The notes under the pieces are model-generated. The model had not been told where the DNA came from, did not search any database, and was given only the letters and a program-made list of their open reading frames with translations. From assembly GCF_963662255.1 (NCBI RefSeq), contig NW_026912108.1, forward strand, positions 144,001 through 208,000: 64,000 nt of DNA, written 5' to 3'. The position numbers and the translations under genes were made by a program. This DNA comes from Cinclus cinclus. Lineage: Eukaryota > Chordata > Aves > Passeriformes > Cinclidae. How positions within the stretch are numbered: the first letter of the stretch is position 1; every line of letters starts with the position of its first letter. Positions 34,351 through 48,062 of the stretch are shown one piece after another.

Positions 34351-35729
34351 GTGGCAAGGGCTAAGGGGACAGTTCCAAGGCATCTAGCTTTCCTGCTAGC
34401 AATGCCATTTCTACCCTGCTGTGGAAAACATTGTCCTTTGCCCTTCTGCTCCGAGAGGCACAGAGCACCTCGGCAGACGCAGTGTAGAGGGAAAGGACAC
34501 AGTATCCGAGGGAGCGTGGCGCCGCTTAGGCGGGCAAAGCAGAAAGGTGCCGCCCGGCACTGGCTTTGACTCCCTGAGCTTCCTTGCTAGGACAGCAGCT
34601 GCCGAAAGCTGGCAACTAGGCTGCCAGAGTGCAGAATGTAGGCGGTCTGGCACGCCTGCTTGCCGAAAGCCAGGATCAGCGAGACAGCGTGCTAGGGTCT
34701 GTTTCACAGCACCCTGGAGAACACGCACTTGAAGAATGCCCTCTCTGCTCCGCAAAAGCTCTGCCACAGTGAAGGTGGAAGAAGCAGCCTGTGGCCACGG
34801 GCAGAGCTGGTCAACAGCTGCGCCTAACTTTGCCAAGCTGCGAGAGCATTCTCAGCCGAGTTCTGCTTTGACAGAGCTATTGCTGAACTTTTGCAGTCCC
34901 GGAGGCTGCTGAAACCAAGGCTGTGTTCTGCCTCTTCATTCTTGCCTTCCTGTGCTCCAGCGAGAAGTGAAGCTCTGGCACGGCATTCAGCTTTGCCGCC
35001 TCTCTGCACGGAAAGCACTAGACAGAACTAGTGTGCTTCGTGCATGCTCTCTCCTCGCTTTTATGGTCACTGCTCTGCTTTTTGCTTGGCAGCGTTCAAA
35101 GGGTCCACGGCATACCTCTTGCACAGCGAGAGGTGGCCGGCGAGGAATACTTGCTGGCTTAAGTCGTTCCATGCTCAAGGCATTCATCAGAGCAACACCA
35201 TGAGGGAAAAGAGGGGGGAACATTGCAGGACAAATTTCTATGCTGGAACATGATTGTCTGCGAGACAGCTCTCCGCAGCGCTAGTATTTGGCCAGGCTGA
35301 AATCAGCGCCACGGGAAGCCAATCTGACAAGCGGAGTGCAACGAGCGCGGCGATACGGGGCCACTTGGCAGGTGGCCGAAGAAAGACGGCTGCCCCGCGA
35401 ATGTGGTGCCAGAAGGCAAGTTTCAGCAGGGCGTTCCGGGCGAGCTTAATGTGTAGCCGCAGTTGTTCTAGGCGAGATTGTAGCCGAGAAGCTTTCCGTC
35501 TCCATTCACGAGACAAGAAAAGCAGAACGCAATGGTCTAGAGGGTTGAGAAGAAAAGTGCTCGTAGCGAGCTCGTTGCGGCAGAAGCGAAAGCCAGGAGC
35601 AGCGTGCTCGCTGCGAGAAGTAGACGGCGCTTCGCCTCCTTGGGAAGGAAATCGCGTCTGGGCACGAACGGCAGCCAGCGAAGCTTCAGAACAGCAGGCT
35701 GTTCTGCTCAGCGTACGAGCCTGAAGTGA
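34351..35729 (+). repeat. Satellite unit U26, long; second unit of HOR copy 1
   Basis: States are 135T, 347G, 482G, 633G, 748A/753G, i1, 997G, 1261C and 1303C. Same as U29. Confidence 0.97.
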
Positions 35730-37108
35730 GTGGCAAGGGCTAAGGGGACAGTTCCAAGGCATCTAGCTTTCCTGCTAGCAATGCCATTTCTACCCTGCTG
35801 TGGAAAACATTGTCCTTTGCCCTTCTGCTCCGAGAGGCACAGAGCACCTCGGCAGACGCAGTGCAGAGGGAAAGGACACAGTATCCGAGGGAGCGTGGCG
35901 CCGCTTAGGCGGGCAAAGCAGAAAGGTGCCGCCCGGCACTGGCTTTGACTCCCTGAGCTTCCTTGCTAGGACAGCAGCTGCCGAAAGCTGGCAACTAGGC
36001 TGCCAGAGTGCAGAATGTAGGCGGTCTGGCACGCCTGCTTGCCGAAAGCCAGGATCAGCGAGACAGCGTGCTAGGCTCTGTTTCACAGCACCCTGGAGAA
36101 CACGCACTTGAAGAATGCCCTCTCTGCTCCGCAAAAGCTCTGCCACAGTGAAGGTGGAAGAAGCAGCCTGTGGCCACGGGCAGAGCTGGTCAACAGCTGC
36201 GCCTAACTTTCCCAAGCTGCGAGAGCATTCTCAGCCGAGTTCTGCTTTGACAGAGCTATTGCTGAACTTTTGCAGTCCCGGAGGCTGCTGAAACCAAGGC
36301 TGTGTTCTGCCTCTTCATTCTTGCCTTCCTGTGCTCCAGCGAGAAGTGAAGCTCTGGCACGTCATTCAGCTTTGCCGCCTCTCTGCACGGAAAGCACTAG
36401 ACAGAACTAGTGTGCTTCGTGCATGCTCTCTCCTCGCTTTTATGGTCACTGCTCTGCTTTTTGCTTGGCAGCGTTCAAAGGCTCCACGGCATACCTCTTG
36501 CACAGCGAGAGGTGGCCGGCGAGGAATACTTGCTGGCTTAAGTCGTTCCATGCTCAAGGCATTCATCAGAGCAACACCATGAGGGAAAAGAGGGGGGAAC
36601 ATTGCAGGACAAATTTCTATGCTGGAACATGATTGTCTGCGAGACAGCTCTCCGCAGCGCTAGTATTTGGCCAGGCTGAAATCAGCGCCACGGGAAGCCA
36701 ATCTGACAAGCGGAGTGCAACGAGCGCGGCGATACGGGGCCACTTGGCAGGTGGCCGAAGAAAGACGGCTGCCCCGCGAATGTGGTGCCAGAAGGCAAGT
36801 TTCAGCAGGGCGTTCCGGGCGAGCTTAATGTGTAGCCGCAGTTGTTCTAGGCGAGATTGTAGCCGAGAAGCTTTCCGTCTCCATTCACGAGACAAGAAAA
36901 GCAGAACGCAATGGTCTAGAGGGTTGAGAAGAAAAGTGCTCGTAGCGAGCTCGTTGCGGCAGAAGCGAAAGCCAGGAGCAGCGTGCTCGTTGCGAGAAGT
37001 AGACGGCGCTTCGCCTCCTTGGGAAGGAAATCGCGTCTGGGCACGAACGGCAGCCAGCGAAGCTTCAGAACAGCAGGCTGTTCTGCTCAGCGTACGAGCC
37101 TGAAGTGA
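35730..37108 (+). repeat. Satellite unit U27, long; third unit of HOR copy 1
   Basis: States are 347C, 482C, 633T, 753C, i1, 997G, 1261T and 1303C. Same as U30 and U35. Confidence 0.97.
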
Positions 37109-38448
37109 GTGGCAAGGGCTAAGGGGACAGTTCCAAGGCATCTAGCTTTCCTGCTAGCAATGCCATTTCTACCCTGCTGTGGAAAACATTGTCCTTTGCC
37201 CTTCTGCTCCGAGAGGCACAGAGCACCTCGGCAGACGCAGTGCAGAGGGAAAGGACACAGTATCCGAGGGAGCGTGGCGCCGCTTAGGCGGGCAAAGCAG
37301 AAAGGTGCCGCCCGGCACTGGCTTTGACTCCCTGAGCTTCCTTGCTAGGACAGCAGCTGCCGAAAGCTGGCAACTAGGCTGCCAGAGTGCAGAATGTAGG
37401 CGGTCTGGCACGCCTGCTTGCCGAAAGCCAGGATCAGCGAGACAGCGTGCTAGGCTCTGTTTCACAGCACCCTGGAGAACACGCACTTGAAGAATGCCCT
37501 CTCTGCTCCGCAAAAGCTCTGCCACAGTGAAGGTGGAAGAAGCAGCCTGTGGCCACGGGCAGAGCTGGTCAACAGCTGCGCCTAACTTTCCCAAGCTGCG
37601 AGAGCATTCTCAGCCGAGTTCTGCTTTGACAGAGCTATTGCTGAACTTTTGCAGTCCCGGAGGCTGCTGAAACCAAGGCTGTGTTCTGCCTCTTCATTCT
37701 TGCCTTCCTGTGCTCCAGCGAGAAGTGAAGCTCTGGCACGTCATTCAGCTTTGCCGCCTCTCTGCACGGAAAGCACTAGACAGAACTAGTGTGCTTCGTG
37801 CATGCTCTCTCCTCGCTTTTATGGTCACTGCTCTGCTTTTTGCTTGGCAGCGTTCAAAGGCTCCACGGCATACCTCTTGCACAGCGAGAGGTGGCCGGCG
37901 AGGAATACTTGCTGGCTTAAGTCGTTCCATGCTCAAGGCATTCATCAGAGCAACACCATGAGGGAAAAGAGGGGGGAACATTGCAGGACAAATTTCTATG
38001 CTGGAACATGATTGTCTGCGAGACAGCTCTCCGCAGCGCTAGTATTTGGCCAGGCTGAAATCAGCGCCACGGGAAGCCAATCTGACAAGCGGAGTGCAAC
38101 GAGCGCGGCGATACGGGGCCACTTGGCAGGTGGCCGAAGAAAGACGGCTGCCCCGCGAATGTGGTGCCAGAAGGCAAGTTTCAGCAGGGCGTTCCGGGCG
38201 AGCTTAATGTGTAGCCGCAGTTGTTCTAGGCGAGATTGTAGCCGAGAAGCTTTCCGTCTCCATTCACGAGACAAGAAAAGCAGAACGCAATGGTTGCGGC
38301 AGAAGCGAAAGCCAGGAGCAGCGTGCTCGCTGCGAGAAGTAGACGGCGCTTCGCCTCCTTGGGAAGGAAATGGCGTCTGGGCACGAACGGCAGCCAGCGA
38401 AGCTTCAGAACAGCAGGCTGTTCTGCTCAGCGTACGAGCCTGAAGTGA
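37109..38448 (+). repeat. Satellite unit U28, short; first unit of HOR copy 2
   Basis: States are 347C, 482C, 633T, 753C, i1, 997G and 1303G. Same as U31. Confidence 0.97.
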
Positions 38449-39827
38449 GTGGCAAGGGCTAAGGGGACAGTTCCAAGGCATCTAGCTTTCCTGCTAGCAA
38501 TGCCATTTCTACCCTGCTGTGGAAAACATTGTCCTTTGCCCTTCTGCTCCGAGAGGCACAGAGCACCTCGGCAGACGCAGTGTAGAGGGAAAGGACACAG
38601 TATCCGAGGGAGCGTGGCGCCGCTTAGGCGGGCAAAGCAGAAAGGTGCCGCCCGGCACTGGCTTTGACTCCCTGAGCTTCCTTGCTAGGACAGCAGCTGC
38701 CGAAAGCTGGCAACTAGGCTGCCAGAGTGCAGAATGTAGGCGGTCTGGCACGCCTGCTTGCCGAAAGCCAGGATCAGCGAGACAGCGTGCTAGGGTCTGT
38801 TTCACAGCACCCTGGAGAACACGCACTTGAAGAATGCCCTCTCTGCTCCGCAAAAGCTCTGCCACAGTGAAGGTGGAAGAAGCAGCCTGTGGCCACGGGC
38901 AGAGCTGGTCAACAGCTGCGCCTAACTTTGCCAAGCTGCGAGAGCATTCTCAGCCGAGTTCTGCTTTGACAGAGCTATTGCTGAACTTTTGCAGTCCCGG
39001 AGGCTGCTGAAACCAAGGCTGTGTTCTGCCTCTTCATTCTTGCCTTCCTGTGCTCCAGCGAGAAGTGAAGCTCTGGCACGGCATTCAGCTTTGCCGCCTC
39101 TCTGCACGGAAAGCACTAGACAGAACTAGTGTGCTTCGTGCATGCTCTCTCCTCGCTTTTATGGTCACTGCTCTGCTTTTTGCTTGGCAGCGTTCAAAGG
39201 GTCCACGGCATACCTCTTGCACAGCGAGAGGTGGCCGGCGAGGAATACTTGCTGGCTTAAGTCGTTCCATGCTCAAGGCATTCATCAGAGCAACACCATG
39301 AGGGAAAAGAGGGGGGAACATTGCAGGACAAATTTCTATGCTGGAACATGATTGTCTGCGAGACAGCTCTCCGCAGCGCTAGTATTTGGCCAGGCTGAAA
39401 TCAGCGCCACGGGAAGCCAATCTGACAAGCGGAGTGCAACGAGCGCGGCGATACGGGGCCACTTGGCAGGTGGCCGAAGAAAGACGGCTGCCCCGCGAAT
39501 GTGGTGCCAGAAGGCAAGTTTCAGCAGGGCGTTCCGGGCGAGCTTAATGTGTAGCCGCAGTTGTTCTAGGCGAGATTGTAGCCGAGAAGCTTTCCGTCTC
39601 CATTCACGAGACAAGAAAAGCAGAACGCAATGGTCTAGAGGGTTGAGAAGAAAAGTGCTCGTAGCGAGCTCGTTGCGGCAGAAGCGAAAGCCAGGAGCAG
39701 CGTGCTCGCTGCGAGAAGTAGACGGCGCTTCGCCTCCTTGGGAAGGAAATCGCGTCTGGGCACGAACGGCAGCCAGCGAAGCTTCAGAACAGCAGGCTGT
39801 TCTGCTCAGCGTACGAGCCTGAAGTGA
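38449..39827 (+). repeat. Satellite unit U29, long; second unit of HOR copy 2
   Basis: Same as U26 at all listed sites (135T, 347G, 482G, 633G, 753G, i1, 997G). Confidence 0.97.
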
Positions 39828-41206
39828 GTGGCAAGGGCTAAGGGGACAGTTCCAAGGCATCTAGCTTTCCTGCTAGCAATGCCATTTCTACCCTGCTGTG
39901 GAAAACATTGTCCTTTGCCCTTCTGCTCCGAGAGGCACAGAGCACCTCGGCAGACGCAGTGCAGAGGGAAAGGACACAGTATCCGAGGGAGCGTGGCGCC
40001 GCTTAGGCGGGCAAAGCAGAAAGGTGCCGCCCGGCACTGGCTTTGACTCCCTGAGCTTCCTTGCTAGGACAGCAGCTGCCGAAAGCTGGCAACTAGGCTG
40101 CCAGAGTGCAGAATGTAGGCGGTCTGGCACGCCTGCTTGCCGAAAGCCAGGATCAGCGAGACAGCGTGCTAGGCTCTGTTTCACAGCACCCTGGAGAACA
40201 CGCACTTGAAGAATGCCCTCTCTGCTCCGCAAAAGCTCTGCCACAGTGAAGGTGGAAGAAGCAGCCTGTGGCCACGGGCAGAGCTGGTCAACAGCTGCGC
40301 CTAACTTTCCCAAGCTGCGAGAGCATTCTCAGCCGAGTTCTGCTTTGACAGAGCTATTGCTGAACTTTTGCAGTCCCGGAGGCTGCTGAAACCAAGGCTG
40401 TGTTCTGCCTCTTCATTCTTGCCTTCCTGTGCTCCAGCGAGAAGTGAAGCTCTGGCACGTCATTCAGCTTTGCCGCCTCTCTGCACGGAAAGCACTAGAC
40501 AGAACTAGTGTGCTTCGTGCATGCTCTCTCCTCGCTTTTATGGTCACTGCTCTGCTTTTTGCTTGGCAGCGTTCAAAGGCTCCACGGCATACCTCTTGCA
40601 CAGCGAGAGGTGGCCGGCGAGGAATACTTGCTGGCTTAAGTCGTTCCATGCTCAAGGCATTCATCAGAGCAACACCATGAGGGAAAAGAGGGGGGAACAT
40701 TGCAGGACAAATTTCTATGCTGGAACATGATTGTCTGCGAGACAGCTCTCCGCAGCGCTAGTATTTGGCCAGGCTGAAATCAGCGCCACGGGAAGCCAAT
40801 CTGACAAGCGGAGTGCAACGAGCGCGGCGATACGGGGCCACTTGGCAGGTGGCCGAAGAAAGACGGCTGCCCCGCGAATGTGGTGCCAGAAGGCAAGTTT
40901 CAGCAGGGCGTTCCGGGCGAGCTTAATGTGTAGCCGCAGTTGTTCTAGGCGAGATTGTAGCCGAGAAGCTTTCCGTCTCCATTCACGAGACAAGAAAAGC
41001 AGAACGCAATGGTCTAGAGGGTTGAGAAGAAAAGTGCTCGTAGCGAGCTCGTTGCGGCAGAAGCGAAAGCCAGGAGCAGCGTGCTCGTTGCGAGAAGTAG
41101 ACGGCGCTTCGCCTCCTTGGGAAGGAAATCGCGTCTGGGCACGAACGGCAGCCAGCGAAGCTTCAGAACAGCAGGCTGTTCTGCTCAGCGTACGAGCCTG
41201 AAGTGA
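39828..41206 (+). repeat. Satellite unit U30, long; third unit of HOR copy 2
   Basis: Same as U27 at all listed sites (347C, 482C, 633T, 753C, i1, 1261T, 1303C). Confidence 0.97.
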
Positions 41207-42546
41207 GTGGCAAGGGCTAAGGGGACAGTTCCAAGGCATCTAGCTTTCCTGCTAGCAATGCCATTTCTACCCTGCTGTGGAAAACATTGTCCTTTGCCCT
41301 TCTGCTCCGAGAGGCACAGAGCACCTCGGCAGACGCAGTGCAGAGGGAAAGGACACAGTATCCGAGGGAGCGTGGCGCCGCTTAGGCGGGCAAAGCAGAA
41401 AGGTGCCGCCCGGCACTGGCTTTGACTCCCTGAGCTTCCTTGCTAGGACAGCAGCTGCCGAAAGCTGGCAACTAGGCTGCCAGAGTGCAGAATGTAGGCG
41501 GTCTGGCACGCCTGCTTGCCGAAAGCCAGGATCAGCGAGACAGCGTGCTAGGCTCTGTTTCACAGCACCCTGGAGAACACGCACTTGAAGAATGCCCTCT
41601 CTGCTCCGCAAAAGCTCTGCCACAGTGAAGGTGGAAGAAGCAGCCTGTGGCCACGGGCAGAGCTGGTCAACAGCTGCGCCTAACTTTCCCAAGCTGCGAG
41701 AGCATTCTCAGCCGAGTTCTGCTTTGACAGAGCTATTGCTGAACTTTTGCAGTCCCGGAGGCTGCTGAAACCAAGGCTGTGTTCTGCCTCTTCATTCTTG
41801 CCTTCCTGTGCTCCAGCGAGAAGTGAAGCTCTGGCACGTCATTCAGCTTTGCCGCCTCTCTGCACGGAAAGCACTAGACAGAACTAGTGTGCTTCGTGCA
41901 TGCTCTCTCCTCGCTTTTATGGTCACTGCTCTGCTTTTTGCTTGGCAGCGTTCAAAGGCTCCACGGCATACCTCTTGCACAGCGAGAGGTGGCCGGCGAG
42001 GAATACTTGCTGGCTTAAGTCGTTCCATGCTCAAGGCATTCATCAGAGCAACACCATGAGGGAAAAGAGGGGGGAACATTGCAGGACAAATTTCTATGCT
42101 GGAACATGATTGTCTGCGAGACAGCTCTCCGCAGCGCTAGTATTTGGCCAGGCTGAAATCAGCGCCACGGGAAGCCAATCTGACAAGCGGAGTGCAACGA
42201 GCGCGGCGATACGGGGCCACTTGGCAGGTGGCCGAAGAAAGACGGCTGCCCCGCGAATGTGGTGCCAGAAGGCAAGTTTCAGCAGGGCGTTCCGGGCGAG
42301 CTTAATGTGTAGCCGCAGTTGTTCTAGGCGAGATTGTAGCCGAGAAGCTTTCCGTCTCCATTCACGAGACAAGAAAAGCAGAACGCAATGGTTGCGGCAG
42401 AAGCGAAAGCCAGGAGCAGCGTGCTCGCTGCGAGAAGTAGACGGCGCTTCGCCTCCTTGGGAAGGAAATGGCGTCTGGGCACGAACGGCAGCCAGCGAAG
42501 CTTCAGAACAGCAGGCTGTTCTGCTCAGCGTACGAGCCTGAAGTGA
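41207..42546 (+). repeat. Satellite unit U31, short; first unit of HOR copy 3
   Basis: Same as U28 at all listed sites, extending the short-long-long rhythm into a third, incomplete copy. Confidence 0.97.
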
Positions 42547-43925
42547 GTGGCAAGGGCTAAGGGGACAGTTCCAAGGCATCTAGCTTTCCTGCTAGCAATG
42601 CCATTTCTACCCTGCTGTGGAAAACATTGTCCTTTGCCCTTCTGCTCCGAGAGGCACAGAGCACCTCGGCAGACGCAGTGTAGAGGGAAAGGACACAGTA
42701 TCCGAGGGAGCGTGGCGCCGCTTAGGCGGGCAAAGCAGAAAGGTGCCGCCCGGCACTGGCTTTGACTCCCTGAGCTTCCTTGCTAGGACAGCAGCTGCCG
42801 AAAGCTGGCAACTAGGCTGCCAGAGTGCAGAATGTAGGCGGTCTGGCACGCCTGCTTGCCGAAAGCCAGGATCAGCGAGACAGCGTGCTAGGGTCTGTTT
42901 CACAGCACCCTGGAGAACACGCACTTGAAGAATGCCCTCTCTGCTCCGCAAAAGCTCTGCCACAGTGAAGGTGGAAGAAGCAGCCTGTGGCCACGGGCAG
43001 AGCTGGTCAACAGCTGCGCCTAACTTTGCCAAGCTGCGAGAGCATTCTCAGCCGAGTTCTGCTTTGACAGAGCTATTGCTGAACTTTTGCAGTCCCGGAG
43101 GCTGCTGAAACCAAGGCTGTGTTCTGCCTCTTCATTCTTGCCTTCCTGTGCTCCAGCGAGAAGTGAAGCTCTGGCACGGCATTCAGCTTTGCCGCCTCTC
43201 TGCACGGAAAGCACTAGACAGAACTAGTGTGCTTCGTGCATGCTCTCTCCTCGCTTTTATGGTCACTGCTCTGCTTTTTGCTTGGCAGCGTTCAAAGGGT
43301 CCACGGCATACCTCTGGCACAGCGAGAGGTGGCCGGCGAGGAATACTTGCTGGCTTAAGTCGTTCCATGCTCAAGGCATTCATCAGAGCAGCACAATGCG
43401 GGAAAAGAGGGGGGAACATTGCAGGACAAATTTCTATGCTGGAACATGATTGTCTGCGAGACAGCTCTCCGCAGCGCTAGTATTTGGCCAGGCTGAAATC
43501 AGCGCCACGGGAAGCCAATCTGACAAGCGGAGTGCAACGAGCGCGGCGATATGGGGCCACTTGGCAGGTGGCCGAAGAAAGACGGCTGCCCCGCGAATGT
43601 GGTGCCAGAAGGCAAGTTTCAGCAGGGCGTTCCGGGCGAGCTTAATGTGTAGCCGCAGTTGTTCTAGGCGAGATTGTAGCCGAGAAGCTTTCCGTCTCCA
43701 TTCACGAGACAAGAAAAGCAGAACGCAATGGTCTAGAGGGTTGAGAAGAAAAGTGCTCGTAGCGAGCTCGTTGCGGCAGAAGCGAAAGCCAGGAGCAGCG
43801 TGCTCGCTGCGAGAAGTAGACGGCGCTTCGCCTCCTTGGGAAGGAAATCGCGTCTGGGCACGAACGGCAGCCAGCGAAGCTTCAGAACAGCAGGCTGTTC
43901 TGCTCAGCGTACGAGCCTGAAGTGA
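42547..43925 (+). repeat. Satellite unit U32, long; HOR copy 3 ends inside it
   Basis: Up to offset 769 it equals U26 and U29. Then it departs with a private T-to-G at 43316 (offset 770), i2 in place of i1, and 1006T at 43552 (otherwise only U8). The exchange end-point lies between about 43300 and 43391. Confidence 0.97.
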
Positions 43926-45304
43926 GTGGCAAGGGCTAAGGGGACAGTTCCAAGGCATCTAGCTTTCCTGCTAGCAATGCCATTTCTACCCTGCTGTGGA
44001 AAACATTGTCCTTTGCCCTTCTGCTCCGAGAGGCACAGAGCACCTCGGCAGACGCAGTGCAGAGGGAAAGGACACAGTATCCGAGGGAGCGTGGCGCCGC
44101 TTAGGCGGGCAAAGCAGAAAGGTGCCGCCCGGCACTGGCTTTGACTCCCTGAGCTTCCTTGCTAGGACAGCAGCTGCCGAAAGCTGGCAACTAGGCTGCC
44201 AGAGTGCAGAATGTAGGCGGTCTGGCACGCCTGTTTGCCGAAAGCCAGGATCAGCGAGACAGCGTGCTAGGGTCTGTTTCACAGCACCCTGGAGAACACG
44301 CACTTGAAGAATGCCCTCTCTGCTCCGCAAAAGCTCTGCCACAGTGAAGGTGGAAGAAGCAGCCTGTGGCCACGGGCAGAGCTGGTCAACAGCTGCGCCT
44401 AACTTTCCCAAGCTGCGAGAGCATTCTCAGCCGAGTTCTGCTTTGACAGAGCTATTGCTGAACTTTTGCAGTCCCGGAGGCTGCTGAAACCAAGGCTGTG
44501 TTCTGCCTCTTCATTCTTGCCTTCCTGTGCTCCAGCGAGAAGTGAAGCTCTGGCACGGCATTCAGCTTTGCCGCCTCTCTGCACGGAAAGCACTAGACAG
44601 AACTAGTGTGCTTCGTGCATGCTCTCTCCTCGCTTTTATGGTCACTGCTCTGCTTTTTGCTTGGCAGCGTTCAAAGGCTCCACGGCATACCTCTTGCACA
44701 GCGAGAGGTGGCCGGCGAGGAATACTTGCTGGCTTAAGTCGTTCCATGCTCAAGGCATTCATCAGAGCAACACCATGAGGGAAAAGAGGGGGGAACATTG
44801 CAGGACAAATTTCTATGCTGGAACATGATTGTCTGCGAGACAGCTCTCCGCAGCGCTAGTATTTGGCCAGGCTGAAATCAGCGCCACGGGAAGCCAATCT
44901 GACAAGCGGAGTGCAACGAGCGCGGCGATACGGGGCCACTTGGCAGGTGGCCGAAGAAAGACGGCTGCCCCGCGAATGTGGTGCCAGATGGCAAGTTTCT
45001 GCAGGGCGTTCCGGGCGAGCTTAATGTGTAGCCGCAGTTGTTCTAGGCGAGATTGTAGCCGAGAAGCTTTCCGTCTCCATTCACGAGACAAGAAAAGCAG
45101 AACGCAATGGTCTAGAGGGTTGAGAAGAAAAGTGCTCGTAGCGAGCTCGTTGCGGCAGAAGCGAAAGCCAGGAGCAGCGTGCTCGCTGCGAGAAGTAGAC
45201 GGCGCTTCGCCTCCTTGGGAAGGAAATCGCGTCTGGGCACGAACGGCAGCCAGCGAAGCTTCAGAACAGCAGGCTGTTCTGCTCAGCGTACGAGCCTGAA
45301 GTGA
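43926..45304 (+). repeat. Satellite unit U33, long, TT pair
   Basis: States are 309T, 347G, 482C, 633G, 753C, i1, 997G and the TT pair. It equals U24 except at 482, so it replaces the unit expected third in the HOR. Confidence 0.97.
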
Positions 45305-46683
45305 GTGGCAAGGGCTAAGGGGACAGTTCCAAGGCATCTAGCTTTCCTGCTAGCAATGCCATTTCTACCCTGCTGTGGAAAACATTGTCCTTTGCCCTTC
45401 TGCTCCGAGAGGCACAGAGCACCTCGGCAGACGCAGTGCAGAGGGAAAGGACACAGTATCCGAGGGAGCGTGGCGCCGCTTAGGCGGGCAAAGCAGAAAG
45501 GTGCCGCCCGGCACTGGCTTTGACTCCCTGAGCTTCCTTGCTAGGACAGCAGCTGCCGAAAGCTGGCAACTAGGCTGCCAGAGTGCAGAATGTAGGCGGT
45601 CTGGCACGCCTGCTTGCCGAAAGCCAGGATCAGCGAGACAGCGTGCTAGGCTCTGTTTCACAGCACCCTGGAGAACACGCACTTGAAGAATGCCCTCTCT
45701 GCTCCGCAAAAGCTCTGCCACAGTGAAGGTGGAAGAAGCAGCCTGTGGCCACGGGCAGAGCTGGTCAACAGCTGCGCCTAACTTTCCCAAGCTGCGAGAG
45801 CATTCTCAGCCGAGTTCTGCTTTGACAGAGCTATTGCTGAACTTTTGCAGTCCCGGAGGCTGCTGAAACCAAGGCTGTGTTCTGCCTCTTCATTCTTGCC
45901 TTCCTGTGCTCCAGCGAGAAGTGAAGCTCTGGCACGTCATTCAGCTTTGCCGCCTCTCTGCACGGAAAGCACTAGACAGAACTAGTGTGCTTCGTGCATG
46001 CTCTCTCCTCGCTTTTATGGTCACTGCTCTGCTTTTTGCTTGGCAGCGTTCAAAGGCTCCACGGCATACCTCTTGCACAGCGAGAGGTGGCCGGCGAGGA
46101 ATACTTGCTGGCTTAAGTCGTTCCATGCTCAAGGCATTCATCAGAACAACACCATGAGGGAAAAGAGGGGGGAACATTGCAGGACAAATTTCTATGCTGG
46201 AACATGATTGTCTGCGAGACAGCTCTCCGCAGCGCTAGTATTTGGCCAGGCTGAAATCAGCGCCACGGGAAGCCAATCTGACAAGCGGAGTGCAACGAGC
46301 GCGGCGATACGGGGCCACTTGGCAGGTGGCCGAAGAAAGACGGCTGCCCCGCGAATGTGGTGCCAGAAGGCAAGTTTCAGCAGGGCGTTCCGGGCGAGCT
46401 TAATGTGTAGCCGCAGTTGTTCTAGGCGAGATTGTAGCCGAGAAGCTTTCCGTCTCCATTCACGAGACAAGAAAAGCAGAACGCAATGGTCTAGAGGGTT
46501 GAGAAGAAAAGTGCTCGTAGCGAGCTCGTTGCGGCAGAAGCGAAAGCCAGGAGCAGCGTGCTCGTTGCGAGAAGTAGACGGCGCTTCGCCTCCTTGGGAA
46601 GGAAATCGCGTCTGGGCACGAACGGCAGCCAGCGAAGCTTCAGAACAGCAGGCTGTTCTGCTCAGCGTACGAGCCTGAAGTGA
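45305..46683 (+). repeat. Satellite unit U34, long
   Basis: Same as U27, U30 and U35 apart from a private G-to-A at 46146 (offset 842). Confidence 0.97.
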
Positions 46684-48062
46684 GTGGCAAGGGCTAAGGG
46701 GACAGTTCCAAGGCATCTAGCTTTCCTGCTAGCAATGCCATTTCTACCCTGCTGTGGAAAACATTGTCCTTTGCCCTTCTGCTCCGAGAGGCACAGAGCA
46801 CCTCGGCAGACGCAGTGCAGAGGGAAAGGACACAGTATCCGAGGGAGCGTGGCGCCGCTTAGGCGGGCAAAGCAGAAAGGTGCCGCCCGGCACTGGCTTT
46901 GACTCCCTGAGCTTCCTTGCTAGGACAGCAGCTGCCGAAAGCTGGCAACTAGGCTGCCAGAGTGCAGAATGTAGGCGGTCTGGCACGCCTGCTTGCCGAA
47001 AGCCAGGATCAGCGAGACAGCGTGCTAGGCTCTGTTTCACAGCACCCTGGAGAACACGCACTTGAAGAATGCCCTCTCTGCTCCGCAAAAGCTCTGCCAC
47101 AGTGAAGGTGGAAGAAGCAGCCTGTGGCCACGGGCAGAGCTGGTCAACAGCTGCGCCTAACTTTCCCAAGCTGCGAGAGCATTCTCAGCCGAGTTCTGCT
47201 TTGACAGAGCTATTGCTGAACTTTTGCAGTCCCGGAGGCTGCTGAAACCAAGGCTGTGTTCTGCCTCTTCATTCTTGCCTTCCTGTGCTCCAGCGAGAAG
47301 TGAAGCTCTGGCACGTCATTCAGCTTTGCCGCCTCTCTGCACGGAAAGCACTAGACAGAACTAGTGTGCTTCGTGCATGCTCTCTCCTCGCTTTTATGGT
47401 CACTGCTCTGCTTTTTGCTTGGCAGCGTTCAAAGGCTCCACGGCATACCTCTTGCACAGCGAGAGGTGGCCGGCGAGGAATACTTGCTGGCTTAAGTCGT
47501 TCCATGCTCAAGGCATTCATCAGAGCAACACCATGAGGGAAAAGAGGGGGGAACATTGCAGGACAAATTTCTATGCTGGAACATGATTGTCTGCGAGACA
47601 GCTCTCCGCAGCGCTAGTATTTGGCCAGGCTGAAATCAGCGCCACGGGAAGCCAATCTGACAAGCGGAGTGCAACGAGCGCGGCGATACGGGGCCACTTG
47701 GCAGGTGGCCGAAGAAAGACGGCTGCCCCGCGAATGTGGTGCCAGAAGGCAAGTTTCAGCAGGGCGTTCCGGGCGAGCTTAATGTGTAGCCGCAGTTGTT
47801 CTAGGCGAGATTGTAGCCGAGAAGCTTTCCGTCTCCATTCACGAGACAAGAAAAGCAGAACGCAATGGTCTAGAGGGTTGAGAAGAAAAGTGCTCGTAGC
47901 GAGCTCGTTGCGGCAGAAGCGAAAGCCAGGAGCAGCGTGCTCGTTGCGAGAAGTAGACGGCGCTTCGCCTCCTTGGGAAGGAAATCGCGTCTGGGCACGA
48001 ACGGCAGCCAGCGAAGCTTCAGAACAGCAGGCTGTTCTGCTCAGCGTACGAGCCTGAAGTGA
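46684..48062 (+). repeat. Satellite unit U35, long
   Basis: Same as U27 and U30 at listed sites (347C, 482C, 633T, 753C, i1, 1261T, 1303C). It precedes B-block unit U36. Confidence 0.97.

Larger units (their letters stand above)
33011..43315 (+). repeat. Higher-order repeat, 4098-bp trimer (short-long-long), ~2.5 copies
   Basis: U25-U26-U27 (33011-37108) and U28-U29-U30 (37109-41206) have the same lengths and agree at every diagnostic site except one base (33863). The pattern continues through U31 and the first ~770 bp of U32. The three units within a trimer differ from one another at many sites, so the 4098-bp block, not the monomer, is the recent unit of amplification here. Confidence 0.93.
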
